Source of the DNA: CAWJTV01 sp963845695
Lineage (GTDB): Bacteria > Planctomycetota > Planctomycetia > Isosphaerales > Isosphaeraceae
Assembly: GCA_963845695.1 (NCBI GenBank)
Contig: CAWJTQ010000023.1
Location: 124,001-188,000, forward strand
DNA length: 64,000 nucleotides
Reading direction: 5' to 3'
Part shown: positions 17,297-25,621 of the stretch, one piece after another
Numbering within the stretch: the stretch's first letter is position 1
Layout: every line of letters starts with the position of its first letter
Program-made: the position numbers and the translations under genes
The notes under the pieces: model-generated
What the model was told of the DNA's origin: nothing
The model's input: the letters and a program-made list of their open reading frames with translations, nothing else
Database searches by the model: none

Positions 17297-18616
17297 GTGA
17301 TGCTCCAGGCATCACACGACCGCCGGCACTCGACCCTGCTGGCCACGGGCCGCGTCTGGAAGACCCACGTCGTTTCCAGCCCACGGCCCGATCAGGTCGC
17401 CATCGCCTTCGGCCCCGATCCTGCGCGCGAGTTGGTGTGGACCTGGCGGACGTCACCGGACGTCGAAGCGACGGCCGTGCGGATTGTGCGGACTCCGGCT
17501 GGATCAGGCCGGATCAGGCCGGCGGGATGGGAACCGCGCCGGGACGAGGTCCGGATCGTCGCCGGAGACTCGACCTGCATCGAAGTCCCCAATGTGCTGA
17601 ACGATCCCGTGGTCCGCCGGCACCGAGTCAGGGTATCCGGCCTGGAGCCGGACACGGTCTACGAATACTCCCTGGGAGACGGGACACCGCGGGGATGGGG
17701 GCCCTGGAAGACGGTGAAGACCGCGCCCGGGCGGGCCCGTCCGGTCCGGTTCCTCTATCTGGGCGATGCCCAGACGGGGCTCGAGCGCTGGGGACATCTC
17801 CTGGAGACGGCAGCGCGCGCACACCCCGACCTCGATTTCCTCATGCTGGCCGGCGATCTGGTCGACCGTGGAAACGAGCGGACCAACTGGGACCACCTCT
17901 TCCTGCGCGCCGCGCCGGTCTTCGACGGCGTGCCGGTGATGCCCTGCGTGGGCAATCACGAGTATCTCGATGTCGGCCCTCGCCTGTATCGGGCCGTTTT
18001 CGACCTGCCGCACAATGGCCCGCGGGGCATCGCGCCGGACCTGGTGTATTCGTTCGAGATCGGGGACGCGTGCTTCGCCGTCCTCGACAGCACGCTCGCC
18101 GTCTGGAACCCGTCCGCCGCACGCCGACAAGCCGAGTGGCTCGACCAGACGTTCGCGCGAACCCAGGCGGCGTGGAAGCTCGTGATGTTCCACCACCCGG
18201 TCTATCCCTCACATCCCTGGCGCGATATGCCCGCCCTGCGCCAGTACTGGGTTCCGATCTTCGACAAGCACCACGTCAACCTGGTCCTCCAGGGACACGA
18301 CCACGCCTATCAGAGGACCTATCCGCTCCGCGGCGCACCATCGCGTCGACCGGGCCGATCAGGGGACGGTTTACGTGATCGCCGTCTCCGGAGACAAGTA
18401 CGTGGACCTGGCCCCGCGCGAGTACGTCGAGGTCGGGTTCGCCCGCGTCTCGACGTACCAGACGATCGAGATCGACCCGGAATCCCACCGCCTCACCTAT
18501 CGAGCCTGGACCGAGGACGCTCGGACGATCGACGAGCTCACGATCGAAAAGGCCGCGGCGGATGGGTCTCGAAGACCTGGCAAGAGATTCGTCGGTCAAG
18601 CCTTGAGGCTGAGTGA
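17297..18616 (+). CDS. Purple acid phosphatase / metallophosphoesterase part
   Basis: This frame carries the catalytic domain. First comes a fibronectin-like N-domain ('PDQVAIAFG', 'RVSGLEPDTVYEYSLGDGTP'). The metallophosphatase motifs follow in order: 'YLGDAQTGLERW', 'LMLAGDLVDRGNERTNWDHL', 'PVMPCVGNHEYLD', 'KLVMFHHPVY' and 'VLQGHDHAYQRTYP'. These supply the Asp/His/Asn dimetal ligands. Real coding in this frame ends near 18330 after 'YPLRGA'. One base later the frame at 18333-18600 reads 'HHRVDRADQGTVYVIAVSGD'. The intact product would be an exported phosphomonoesterase or phosphodiesterase of about 640 residues. In this sequence it is split into three frames, so it is either broken or affected by sequencing indels. 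Confidence 0.8.
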   Translation: MMLQASHDRRHSTLLATGRVWKTHVVSSPRPDQVAIAFGPDPARELVWTWRTSPDVEATAVRIVRTPAGSGRIRPAGWEPRRDEVRIVAGDSTCIEVPNVLNDPVVRRHRVRVSGLEPDTVYEYSLGDGTPRGWGPWKTVKTAPGRARPVRFLYLGDAQTGLERWGHLLETAARAHPDLDFLMLAGDLVDRGNERTNWDHLFLRAAPVFDGVPVMPCVGNHEYLDVGPRLYRAVFDLPHNGPRGIAPDLVYSFEIGDACFAVLDSTLAVWNPSAARRQAEWLDQTFARTQAAWKLVMFHHPVYPSHPWRDMPALRQYWVPIFDKHHVNLVLQGHDHAYQRTYPLRGAPSRRPGRSGDGLRDRRLRRQVRGPGPARVRRGRVRPRLDVPDDRDRPGIPPPHLSSLDRGRSDDRRAHDRKGRGGWVSKTWQEIRRSSLEAE

Positions 18617-18682
18617 AGAGCCCCAGCCTCTCCGGAGTCTCGAAAACGCCGGCTTGCTCGGGACGTCCGTCATCCCGCGGTG
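18333..18682 (+). pseudogene. C-terminal part of the purple acid phosphatase
   Basis: The frame reads 'QGTVYVIAVSGDKYVDLAPR', then 'RVSTYQTIEIDPESHRLTYR', the usual C-terminal strands of purple acid phosphatases. It stays open to 18779. The genuine end is unclear because it converges on and overlaps the minus-strand gene ending at 18683. Confidence 0.6.
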
Positions 18683-19702
18683 TCACCGGGCGCGTCGTCG
18701 AAAGAAATCCAGCCAATCCTTACCGGTCTCCTTGGTCAGCCCGGCGAAAGCGGAGTCGATCGCGGACTTCTGCGGCTGACCCGCCTTCTCGCGGGACACA
18801 CCCTCCTCGGCCATCGATTGGGTCATCTTGCCCCAATCCTTCGTGCTCAGACCGTACGAGAGCGCGGCATAATACCAGAACCGTGCATCGTCCCGATGCG
18901 ACGGCAAGATCCTCCGGAAGGTGGCATAGGCCTCCCCGTATCGCCGTTCGCGGAATTGGCTCGCTCCGGATTCGAGGGCCGCGTCCGCCGACGACTCGCC
19001 CTTCTCGGACGAAGGCGGTGCGCCCTCGCCCGTTGAAGAACGATCGGCGCCGGGCGACGAGCCCTCTCGACTCCGGTCGGCCGGCGCGAGCGTGCACGGC
19101 GGACACTTCCTTGCGGATCTCGTCCAGCTTCCCGTCGAGCTCCGTGACCTTCTTCTCATACTGCACGAGTTGCTCAGGCAGGTGGTCGAACTTCTTCCCC
19201 ATCGCCTCAACCTGCTGCGAGAGCTGGTCGACCCGGGCGACCTTCTCCTCGATCGGCGCCAGGTCGGAAGCGGATGACGGTTTGGGCGTCGCCTCCAGCC
19301 GGGCTTGAAGTTGCTTGTACCGGTCGGAAAGGTTGTTGCATTGGTCGGAGAGGCTCTTGATACGACCATCCATGTGAGCCAGGCTCTTGGAAAGCTCCGA
19401 ATCCTGGGCCTGCGTCGTCGAGCGCCCGCCGCCTTCTCGGCCCTCGACTGCGCGAGGTACCGCTCGTATGCCCACGCGCCGGCGCCACCGCAGACCAACG
19501 CCAGTGCGGCGGAAACCACGACGACAGCCACGCTCCCACTCCCGGAGCGCGCCGGCGGTCTCCGGACAGGCGGCAAACCTTGTCCCATGTCCACCTTGAC
19601 GGATCGTGCATCCCCGCTTCCGGGGCCAACCTGACCGCGATCTTCAAAGATCGGATCGATGGGAGCGTGTCCGGGCACGTTCTGTTCCCTGGCGTCAGCC
19701 AT
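18683..19702 (-). CDS. Membrane-anchored coiled-coil protein, compensating frameshifts
   Basis: Start ATG at 19702 (MADAREQNVPGH) has 'gaggagg' 8 nt upstream; an ATG at 19718 lacks it. A single membrane helix 'VAVVVVSAALALVCGGAGAW' lies at about residue 60. In the annotated frame the middle third is Arg/Ser-rich shadow. In a shifted frame from about 19430 to 19090 it reads 'SELSKSLAHMDGRIKSLSDQ', 'VARVDQLSQQVEAMGKKFD' and 'KVTELDGKLDEIRKEVSAV', a heptad coiled coil. The C-terminus returns to the first frame ('SQFRERRYGEAYATFRRILP', 'YYAALSYGLSTKDWGKM'), a TPR-like helical pair. Two opposite indels therefore restore the frame. Envelope or scaffold role, not assigned. Confidence 0.72.
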   Translation of the reverse strand: MADAREQNVPGHAPIDPIFEDRGQVGPGSGDARSVKVDMGQGLPPVRRPPARSGSGSVAVVVVSAALALVCGGAGAWAYERYLAQSRAEKAAGARRRRPRIRSFPRAWLTWMVVSRASPTNATTFPTGTSNFKPGWRRRPNRHPLPTWRRSRRRSPGSTSSRSRLRRWGRSSTTCLSNSCSMRRRSRSSTGSWTRSARKCPPCTLAPADRSREGSSPGADRSSTGEGAPPSSEKGESSADAALESGASQFRERRYGEAYATFRRILPSHRDDARFWYYAALSYGLSTKDWGKMTQSMAEEGVSREKAGQPQKSAIDSAFAGLTKETGKDWLDFFRRRAR

Positions 19703-20116
19703 GGAGATGCCTCCTCTCATGCAGGGAATCGCATATGGAAGTGAGGATGTCTCGATGAGATCGCGCGGACGATTGACAGCGACTTCAGGGCTTTATTGCC
19801 TGCGAATGCGATGCCGGATTCTCACGCGGGCGAGCCGAACTGAGCCACGCCGGCTCAGGACGTTTCCACGGTCTGACGCAGGATTCCCATCACCTTGGGC
19901 AGGTTGTCGATGTAGTACTCAGGCACATCGATCGTTAATGACGTTCCTGCCAACTGTAAGAATTTCCAGGCGCTGCCAGCACTCACCACTCCATGGATGC
20001 GTTCGACCGCTTGTCCCGAGCTCTGATTGCACAACTGCGCATTATAGACGTGCTGTGCACCTGAGAACCGACGATTGTTTCCCGCCTGGGTATCGGGATT
20101 CTCTAGAAGGACATGT
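19703..20116. other. 414-bp intergenic region
   Basis: It lies between the start of the coiled-coil gene and the stop of the CHRD gene, both on minus. It is moderately AT-rich and should hold the promoter of the coiled-coil gene. No repeat or gene is recognised. Confidence 0.4.
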
Positions 20117-20652
20117 TCACTTCCTATGGAGACGAGTTCGGCCCGCGAATAATCCGATCAGGGCGAGGGACGCCAGCACCAGGGTAGACGGCTCGGGTAC
20201 GATTTGACCGCGGATTTCACCCTCAAAGAAGAGGGTGGATTGCACGTTGATGTACCAGAGTCCCGACTCCAGATCCGAGATCTGCTGTGCCACCGTGTAA
20301 CTGCCCAGATCCGTCAAGGTGATGACCTGGTTGTCCACAATGCCCGAGAAATCGCCTGGTACCTGGACATCGAGGGTATATAGATTCATCGAGGACTCAA
20401 CACCCGGCGGTGCCGGGCCGTCGATCGTCGCATTCGTTTCAGTGCCAGAAGATTGGCGAAACTCATATTCACCGTGATGGTGTCCTGAGAGAGATCCAGG
20501 ACAACTGTGGCCGAGCCGGTTCCCGTTGACGGCGTGGGCGGAACCTCCTGCGAGCCGTCCAATGATGCCACAAGCGACCCCGCTCGGGCTTCACCCGTCA
20601 TCCAGAGCGCCGTGGCGAGAGCCGCGACCCAGCAGAAATGGGAACGCCTCAT
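20117..20652 (-). CDS. CHRD-domain PEP-CTERM protein (frameshifted)
   Basis: Start ATG at 20652 (MRRSHFCWVAALATALWMTG) after 'gaaggaag'. A signal peptide is followed by 'SLVASLDGSQEVPPTPSTG', the opening of a CHRD domain. After 'MSFANLLA' the frame must shift near 20430 to continue with 'NLYTLDVQVPGDFSGIVDNQ' and 'LESGLWYINVQSTLFFEGEI', the classical CHRD end, then 'GQIVPEPSTLVLASLALIG' and 'RTRLHRK', the PEP-CTERM sorting tail. CHRD domains are extracellular beta folds known from chordin and many bacterial exported proteins. The protein would be processed by an exosortase encoded elsewhere. The full length would be about 178 residues. Confidence 0.8.
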
Positions 20653-20900
20653 CGTCCAACCTTCCTTCGGGCAGAGAGCTTCGCACCGGCGGGGAATGAT
20701 GGACTCCCACGCGGCACAGCCCGGCCATCGGCACCCGGAGCACGTGTGCAGCCAGCGAGTGGCTGATCCGGCGCACTCCATCGCTCAGTTGTTCCGTATA
20801 ATTGTTTACGAACAGCAAGGGTTCATGTCAGGCTAACGGTTCAAGTGACGTGCGTCAAGGAAAACAGGTTCGGTTCACAGGGACTGGCACACCGTGTGCG

Positions 20901-21131
20901 TCATGGTAGGTGGGACACCGTTCGCACGCTCACAACCTTCTGGATCTCCTCGGCGACTCGGCCGAACACCTCCTGCCAATCCCCGCGCTGCCTCTGCCGG
21001 AAGAGCCGAAGAGTCGGATACCACGGGCTGTCGTCCCGATCCAGGAGCCAGCGCCAGTCCGCGGCATAGGGCAGCACCACCCAGGCTGGCACGCCCACGC
21101 GCCGGCCATATGAGCGATGGCCGTGTCGCAC
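20901..21131 (-). CDS. C-terminal end of the second TPR/glycosyltransferase module
   Basis: After 'VTCDTAIAHMAGA' in the module at 20930-22276 a one-base shift near 21110 continues as 'GVPAWVVLPYAADWRWLLDR', 'DDSPWYPTLRLFRQ' and 'VFGRVAEEIQKVVSVRTVSH', ending at 20901. It aligns with 'DREDSPWYPTLRIFRQKEWG' of the first module, which proves the correct frame. It is part of the same gene, not a separate one. Confidence 0.72.
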   Translation of the reverse strand: MRHGHRSYGRRVGVPAWVVLPYAADWRWLLDRDDSPWYPTLRLFRQRQRGDWQEVFGRVAEEIQKVVSVRTVSHLP

Positions 21132-22276
21132 GTGACGACCAGGTCGAGATGGCTCATGGCCGCGGCCGTGCCCATGAACGCGCCAGTCCCCCCATCCAGT
21201 TGGCGCGACAGGTCCATGACCACGAACCGGTCCGCCACGTCGGTGAGCTGCTCGTTGTGTTCCTTCTGAAGGCTGATGAGCTGGACGCCATCGATCGCAG
21301 CCATCGGACCGAATTCGACCAGCGGTACAGAACGGAACCGGTCACCGCCGGACGTTGCGTTGCTCTGCCAGGCGATGCCGATCCGGAACGCCTGGATGTG
21401 GTCCAGGGCGCGACCCCAGACTTCGACGAGTCCCAGATCGGCGAACAGGTACGGTACCTTCGCGGGCAGGGTGGCCAGGGTCGTCTTCAAGAGCGCCGGC
21501 AGGCTGAGCAACGAGGCATACACGTCGAACGGCGGTAACCGCGTGCCTTTTGCGACGATCTGGTCGATGCCCCGACAACCCTTCAAGAGTGGCACCAGGG
21601 AAGGGGGGCATTCCAGCAGGACAGTCTTGGCCTGTGGTTTCACCAATTCGGCGAACCGTACGAACTGGAAGGTGTCGCCCATGCCTTCTTCGGTGTGGAG
21701 CAGGATTGTCCGTCCGACCAGGGGAGTGCCATCCCATCGAGGCTGACGGAAAGATCGCTGCCGCAGTGAGTCGTGGGATTCGAATCCAGGCCACCCGTCT
21801 TCCCACCTCCCCAGGCCCAGCCAGGTTAGCGATCGGTTATATCCTGCCTCGGCGTGTTGGGGGTTGTGACCCAGGGCTTCACCGAATGCGGCGAGCGCCT
21901 CCGCGTGCCGGTTGAGGTGGCCCAGGATGATTCCCAGGTTGTTGTACGCGTTGGCAAAATCCGGCTTGATCTCGATTGCGCGTCGATAGCACGCCTCGGC
22001 CTGTTCCGGTTCCCCGTGACGGGCCAGCACGATTCCCAGGTTGTTGTGGGCTTCGGCGAGATCGGGTTTGAGCCGCACCGCCTCCCGGCAACTGGCCAGA
22101 GCCTCATCGAGCTGTCCCAGGTCGCGCAGGACGAATCCCCGGTTGGTGTGCGCCTCGACGTAGAGCGGATCCAGCCGCACCGCCTGCCGGAAACACGTCG
22201 CGGCCTCCTCGTGCTTCTTCTGCCGAGCCAGCGCGACACCGAGATTGTTGCGCATCTCGGCCGAATCCGGCTTCAA
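20930..22276 (-). CDS. Second TPR + glycosyltransferase module
   Basis: This frame continues the gene that begins at 24575, after a break near 22290. It starts inside the TPR region and has about five tetratricopeptide units ('AEAHNNLGIVLARHGEPEQA', 'ANAYNNLGIILGHLNRHAEA'). A glycosyltransferase domain resembling GT9/ADP-heptosyltransferase folds follows: 'HTEEGMGDTFQFVRFAELVK', 'FRIGIAWQSNATSGGDRFRS' and 'LDLVVTCDTAIAHMAGA'. The frame's own last 90 residues are shadow; the real end is at 20901. It has the same order and motifs as the first module, so the gene arose by internal duplication. A cytoplasmic glycosyltransferase for surface sugars or proteins is the likely role; donor and acceptor are unknown. 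Confidence 0.75.
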   Translation of the reverse strand: MKPDSAEMRNNLGVALARQKKHEEAATCFRQAVRLDPLYVEAHTNRGFVLRDLGQLDEALASCREAVRLKPDLAEAHNNLGIVLARHGEPEQAEACYRRAIEIKPDFANAYNNLGIILGHLNRHAEALAAFGEALGHNPQHAEAGYNRSLTWLGLGRWEDGWPGFESHDSLRQRSFRQPRWDGTPLVGRTILLHTEEGMGDTFQFVRFAELVKPQAKTVLLECPPSLVPLLKGCRGIDQIVAKGTRLPPFDVYASLLSLPALLKTTLATLPAKVPYLFADLGLVEVWGRALDHIQAFRIGIAWQSNATSGGDRFRSVPLVEFGPMAAIDGVQLISLQKEHNEQLTDVADRFVVMDLSRQLDGGTGAFMGTAAAMSHLDLVVTCDTAIAHMAGAWACQPGWCCPMPRTGAGSWIGTTARGIRLFGSSGRGSAGIGRRCSAESPRRSRRL

Positions 22277-24575
22277 ATGAGTGGCCCGCTGGAAATGCCG
22301 CTCGGCGTTCGACCGGGCGCCCCTGCTGCAAATAGGCCAGCCCGAGGTCGTTATGTAGTCCGGCCGAGTCAGGCCGCCAGTGCAGCGCTTGCTGAAACGC
22401 CGCCACGGCCGCGTCTTTCTTTCCTTGCATCGCCAGCGCCACGCCCAGCCCGCGATGCAGGTCCGCCGATTCGGGCCGTAGCCGGAGAGCGTCGCTGAAG
22501 CCGGTCGCCGCCGCGTCCAGCTTCCCTTCGGCCATGTGGTCCTGGGCTTGCTTTTCCAGGGCGGCCGCTTCCTTCACGAACGCCGACGGCCGGGACGCCG
22601 ACCCCGGGACGAGGCGCGTCAGTTCGGCAGCCATGCGGGCGAAGACCTCCTCCCAGTTCCCCCACTCCTTCTGGCGGAAGATCCGCAACGTGGGATACCA
22701 GGGACTGTCCTCACGGTCCCGCAGCCATCGCCAGTCGGGCGCGAACGACACGGCGATCCAGACCGGGACCCGCAGGGCGCCGGCCAGATGGGCGAGCGAA
22801 GTGTCGCAGGCGATCACCAGGTCGAGTTGCTTCATCAGGGCGGCCTTGTCCGTAAAGGCTCCCCGCGCATCCACGAAGCGGCCCAGATCCTGAACCGGGA
22901 ACCCACAGGTCCCCTCATCGAGCTGCTCGGTCCCGGCGCCGATCTGAAGCCCGATGAGGCGGACGCCCGGCACGCGCGCCAGCGGAGCGAACTGCCGCAG
23001 CGGGATCGAGCGGTGCCGGTCCATCTTGTGCGTGGTACTCCCCTGCCAGGCAATGCCGATCTTGAAGCCGCCGAGGTGCTTCATCGCCTCGCGCCAGTGC
23101 TTCAGGAGGTCGGGGTCAGGAAAGATGTAGGGCACGGTGGCAGGGATCGTCTCCAGGTTGGTCCGGAAACGCCCCGGCAGGCTGAGCAAAGGAGCCTGGA
23201 CATCGAACTCCGGCAATGCAGACCCTTCGGGGATCACCTGGTCGATGCCCGGGCAACCAGACAGGAGGCGGACCAGGACCTTGGGACACTCGAACAAAAC
23301 CCGGCCATCACGCTGCTTGACCAGCAGAGCATAGCGGATGAATTGGAGTGTGTCTCCGAGGCCCTGTTCGGGATAAAGCAAGATCGTGCGACCGTTCAGG
23401 TTGGAACCGTCCCAGAGCGGCTGCTTGAAGTTCCGCGGGCGCTTGGTCTTGCCTTGCCAGCGGTACTCATACTCCGGCCAGCCTTGCTCGAAATCCCCCA
23501 TGGCCAGCCACGCCAGCGATCGGTTCAACCGTGCGTCGGGATAGTCTGGCTTATACTGAAGGGCACGGCCATAGCAGGCGACCGCCTGCGCGAGGTCTCC
23601 CTGCTGACCGCGAGCGATACCCAGATTGTTATGGGCCTCGGCGAACTCAGGCTGGATCCGCAGGGCCTCCTCGAAGTGGCTGACGGCTTCCTCGTGTTTG
23701 CCAAGGTCCCGGAGCGCATTGCCGAGGTTGCTGTGGGCATCCGCGTAGTCCGGCTTCAAGCTGAGCGCTTTGCGGTAACATTCGATCGCCTCCTCCAGCT
23801 TTTTCTGATGGGCCAGCGTCACGCCCAGGTTGCTCAAGGGTTGCGGGCCCTTGGGGTTGAGCTCGATCGCTTTCCGCAGGCAGCGGATCGCTTCATCGAG
23901 CTGGTCCCGGTCCTTGAGGAGCACGCCCAGGTTATTGAGGGCGGAAGCATGCGTGGGCTGAAGCCGCAGCGCTTCGCGATAGCTGGCTTCCGCCTCTTTC
24001 CGCTTGTCCTGATAGCGAAACGCCAGGCCGAGGTTATGGTGCGCCTCGACGAAGTCGGGCTGGAGCCGCAGACATTCCTGGTAGCTCGCGGCGGCGTCAG
24101 CCCACAGGCCCAGGTGCCGCAGCACATCGCCCAGGTGAAAGTGGCCTTCCGGCGCCTTGGGCCGAAGCCGCACGACCTCTCGATAATGCGCGGCCGCCTC
24201 CTCCATGTTCCCCGCCTCCCGCCGGGCATGCCCCAGGCAGAGCCACGTGTCGGGCAGGTCCACCTGGATCGCCAGGGCCCGCCGCCAGCAGTCCACGGCC
24301 TGGTCGCGCTTCTTCTGGCGGTGGAAGGCCTCCCCCAGATAGTGGAGGAGGACGGGTGACTCCGGAGGCGAGCGAAGGCCCTCTTGCAAGTAGAAGACGG
24401 CCGCGTCGAGCTTCCCTTCCCGCAGGGCCGCCAGGCCCAGCTCGCCGGCCGTGCTCTCGCCGTTCGGTCGGGCGATGTCCGGCAACAGGGCGGCGGCACC
24501 CGGACCATCCGGCGACGCTACCTCGACGGAGGGCCCGCGGGTCGAACCGGATTCGCTCATGGCACGGATACTCAA
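22104..24575 (-). CDS. First TPR + glycosyltransferase module (5' part of the gene)
   Basis: Start TTG at 24575 with 'gagga' about 6 nt upstream; an ATG at 24560 in frame lacks a ribosome site. About ten TPR units span residues 45-390 ('AEAHNNLGIARGQQGDLAQA'). Then comes the transferase domain: 'YPEQGLGDTLQFIRYALLVK', 'FKIGIAWQGSTTHKMDRHRS', 'LVIACDTSLAHLAGALRV' and 'SPWYPTLRIFRQKEWGNWEE'. A second TPR block starts near residue 670. The real frame leaves near 22290 and continues as the second module. Intact, the gene would encode about 1225 residues. It starts 38 nt after the WG-repeat gene on the same strand, so it is probably co-transcribed with the giant gene and may glycosylate it; that is inference. 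Confidence 0.8.
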   Translation of the reverse strand: MSIRAMSESGSTRGPSVEVASPDGPGAAALLPDIARPNGESTAGELGLAALREGKLDAAVFYLQEGLRSPPESPVLLHYLGEAFHRQKKRDQAVDCWRRALAIQVDLPDTWLCLGHARREAGNMEEAAAHYREVVRLRPKAPEGHFHLGDVLRHLGLWADAAASYQECLRLQPDFVEAHHNLGLAFRYQDKRKEAEASYREALRLQPTHASALNNLGVLLKDRDQLDEAIRCLRKAIELNPKGPQPLSNLGVTLAHQKKLEEAIECYRKALSLKPDYADAHSNLGNALRDLGKHEEAVSHFEEALRIQPEFAEAHNNLGIARGQQGDLAQAVACYGRALQYKPDYPDARLNRSLAWLAMGDFEQGWPEYEYRWQGKTKRPRNFKQPLWDGSNLNGRTILLYPEQGLGDTLQFIRYALLVKQRDGRVLFECPKVLVRLLSGCPGIDQVIPEGSALPEFDVQAPLLSLPGRFRTNLETIPATVPYIFPDPDLLKHWREAMKHLGGFKIGIAWQGSTTHKMDRHRSIPLRQFAPLARVPGVRLIGLQIGAGTEQLDEGTCGFPVQDLGRFVDARGAFTDKAALMKQLDLVIACDTSLAHLAGALRVPVWIAVSFAPDWRWLRDREDSPWYPTLRIFRQKEWGNWEEVFARMAAELTRLVPGSASRPSAFVKEAAALEKQAQDHMAEGKLDAAATGFSDALRLRPESADLHRGLGVALAMQGKKDAAVAAFQQALHWRPDSAGLHNDLGLAYLQQGRPVERRAAFPAGHSFEAGFGRDAQQSRCRAGSAEEARGGRDVFPAGGAAGSALRRGAHQPGIRPARPGTAR

Positions 24576-24613
24576 AATTCCTCACTTCTGGGGCTCGAAG
24601 CGCCCCTTCGCCA

Positions 24614-25621
24614 TCACGATTCCCCGGGCCCGGCCCTCAGGCATACCGCCGCCAGGCCCTCGCGAAAGGGTTTCGCCTGGACATACGAGGCATCGATCAC
24701 GACGTCCCCGGCCCCGTCCACGTAGCCTTCGAGCCCCTCGCGCGAGAACACGGCGCGGCTTTCGAACAGGTGCTCCAGGGTCTCGAAGCGGGGCGGAATG
24801 ACGTAACGGCCCTCCCGGTCGATCATGCCCCACTTCCCTTCGAGTTCGACCCTGGCGATGCCGTCCTCGAAGTCCCCCGCGAAGTCGAAGGTCGGCGCGA
24901 TCACCCATCGGCCATGGCGGTCGATGTAACCATAGCGGAAAGGATCCGCATCGCACGAGAACGTCTTGGCGGAGGCCAGGCCGTCGCGGAATCTCTCCGC
25001 CTGCGCTGGCCCCTGGAGGCGCAGCGTGACCTCTCCCTTAGCGTCGATGAAGCACGGTCCTTCCGCATCCACGACCACCGCCCATCCCTCCGAGAAGTCC
25101 TTCGCGCTGCGGAACGGCCCGAGTACCAGCTCCCCTGTCGGGTTGACGAAGTATTTCTCGAGGTGGCCGGTCGGGCCGACGCTCGCGAGGCACTCGCAGA
25201 AGTCCCCCGCAACCGCGAATCGCGGCGATATGACCAGGCGACCCGAACGATCGACATAGCCGTTCAACCCGCCACGCTTGATCCGGGCCAGCCCGTCGCG
25301 GAATGAGCCGAGGTACTGGAACGTCGGCGGGATCACGAACGTCCCGGACCGGTCGATGCAGCCCCACTGGCCGCCGCGGATCGCGTAGGCCAGGCCGTCC
25401 TCGAACGGGCCGATCTCCTGGAACGCCGGCTCGATGACCCAGCGGCCCGTCGGGTCGATGCATCCCTCGAGATTCCCTCGACAGGCCGACGCCAGCCCCT
25501 CCGAGAACGGGTCGGCGCGGTCGAACTGCGGCGGAATGACCACGTCGCCGTCGCGGTTGATGTACCCCCAGCGCTCGACCGGCTGGTCCCCCGTCCCGGG
25601 GCTCGCGTGCTTCCCGCTCAA
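24614..25621 (-). CDS. WG-repeat protein coupled to the giant gene
   Basis: 335 residues made almost entirely of WG (KWG) repeats: 'RWGYINRDGDVVIPPQFD', 'QWGCIDRSGTFVIPPTFQ', 'KWGMIDREGRYVIPPRFE', each followed by 'F.DGLA'-type strands, about eight in all. There is no signal peptide, so it is predicted cytoplasmic. The TTG start (25621-25619) overlaps the giant gene's TGA (25620-25618) as TTGA, with 'gggagg' about 9 nt upstream, pointing to translational coupling. Its last residues may be frameshifted: one base change near 24650 would extend it to a stop at 24582. WG-repeat proteins have no firm molecular function. The tight coupling makes a partner or immunity-like role for the giant product worth testing. 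Confidence 0.85.
   Translation of the reverse strand: MSGKHASPGTGDQPVERWGYINRDGDVVIPPQFDRADPFSEGLASACRGNLEGCIDPTGRWVIEPAFQEIGPFEDGLAYAIRGGQWGCIDRSGTFVIPPTFQYLGSFRDGLARIKRGGLNGYVDRSGRLVISPRFAVAGDFCECLASVGPTGHLEKYFVNPTGELVLGPFRSAKDFSEGWAVVVDAEGPCFIDAKGEVTLRLQGPAQAERFRDGLASAKTFSCDADPFRYGYIDRHGRWVIAPTFDFAGDFEDGIARVELEGKWGMIDREGRYVIPPRFETLEHLFESRAVFSREGLEGYVDGAGDVVIDASYVQAKPFREGLAAVCLRAGPGES

Noticed and set aside
20780..20820. Palindrome 'tgttccgta' ... 'tacgaaca' upstream of the CHRD gene
   Set aside because: Short, interrupted and single; not enough to call an operator.
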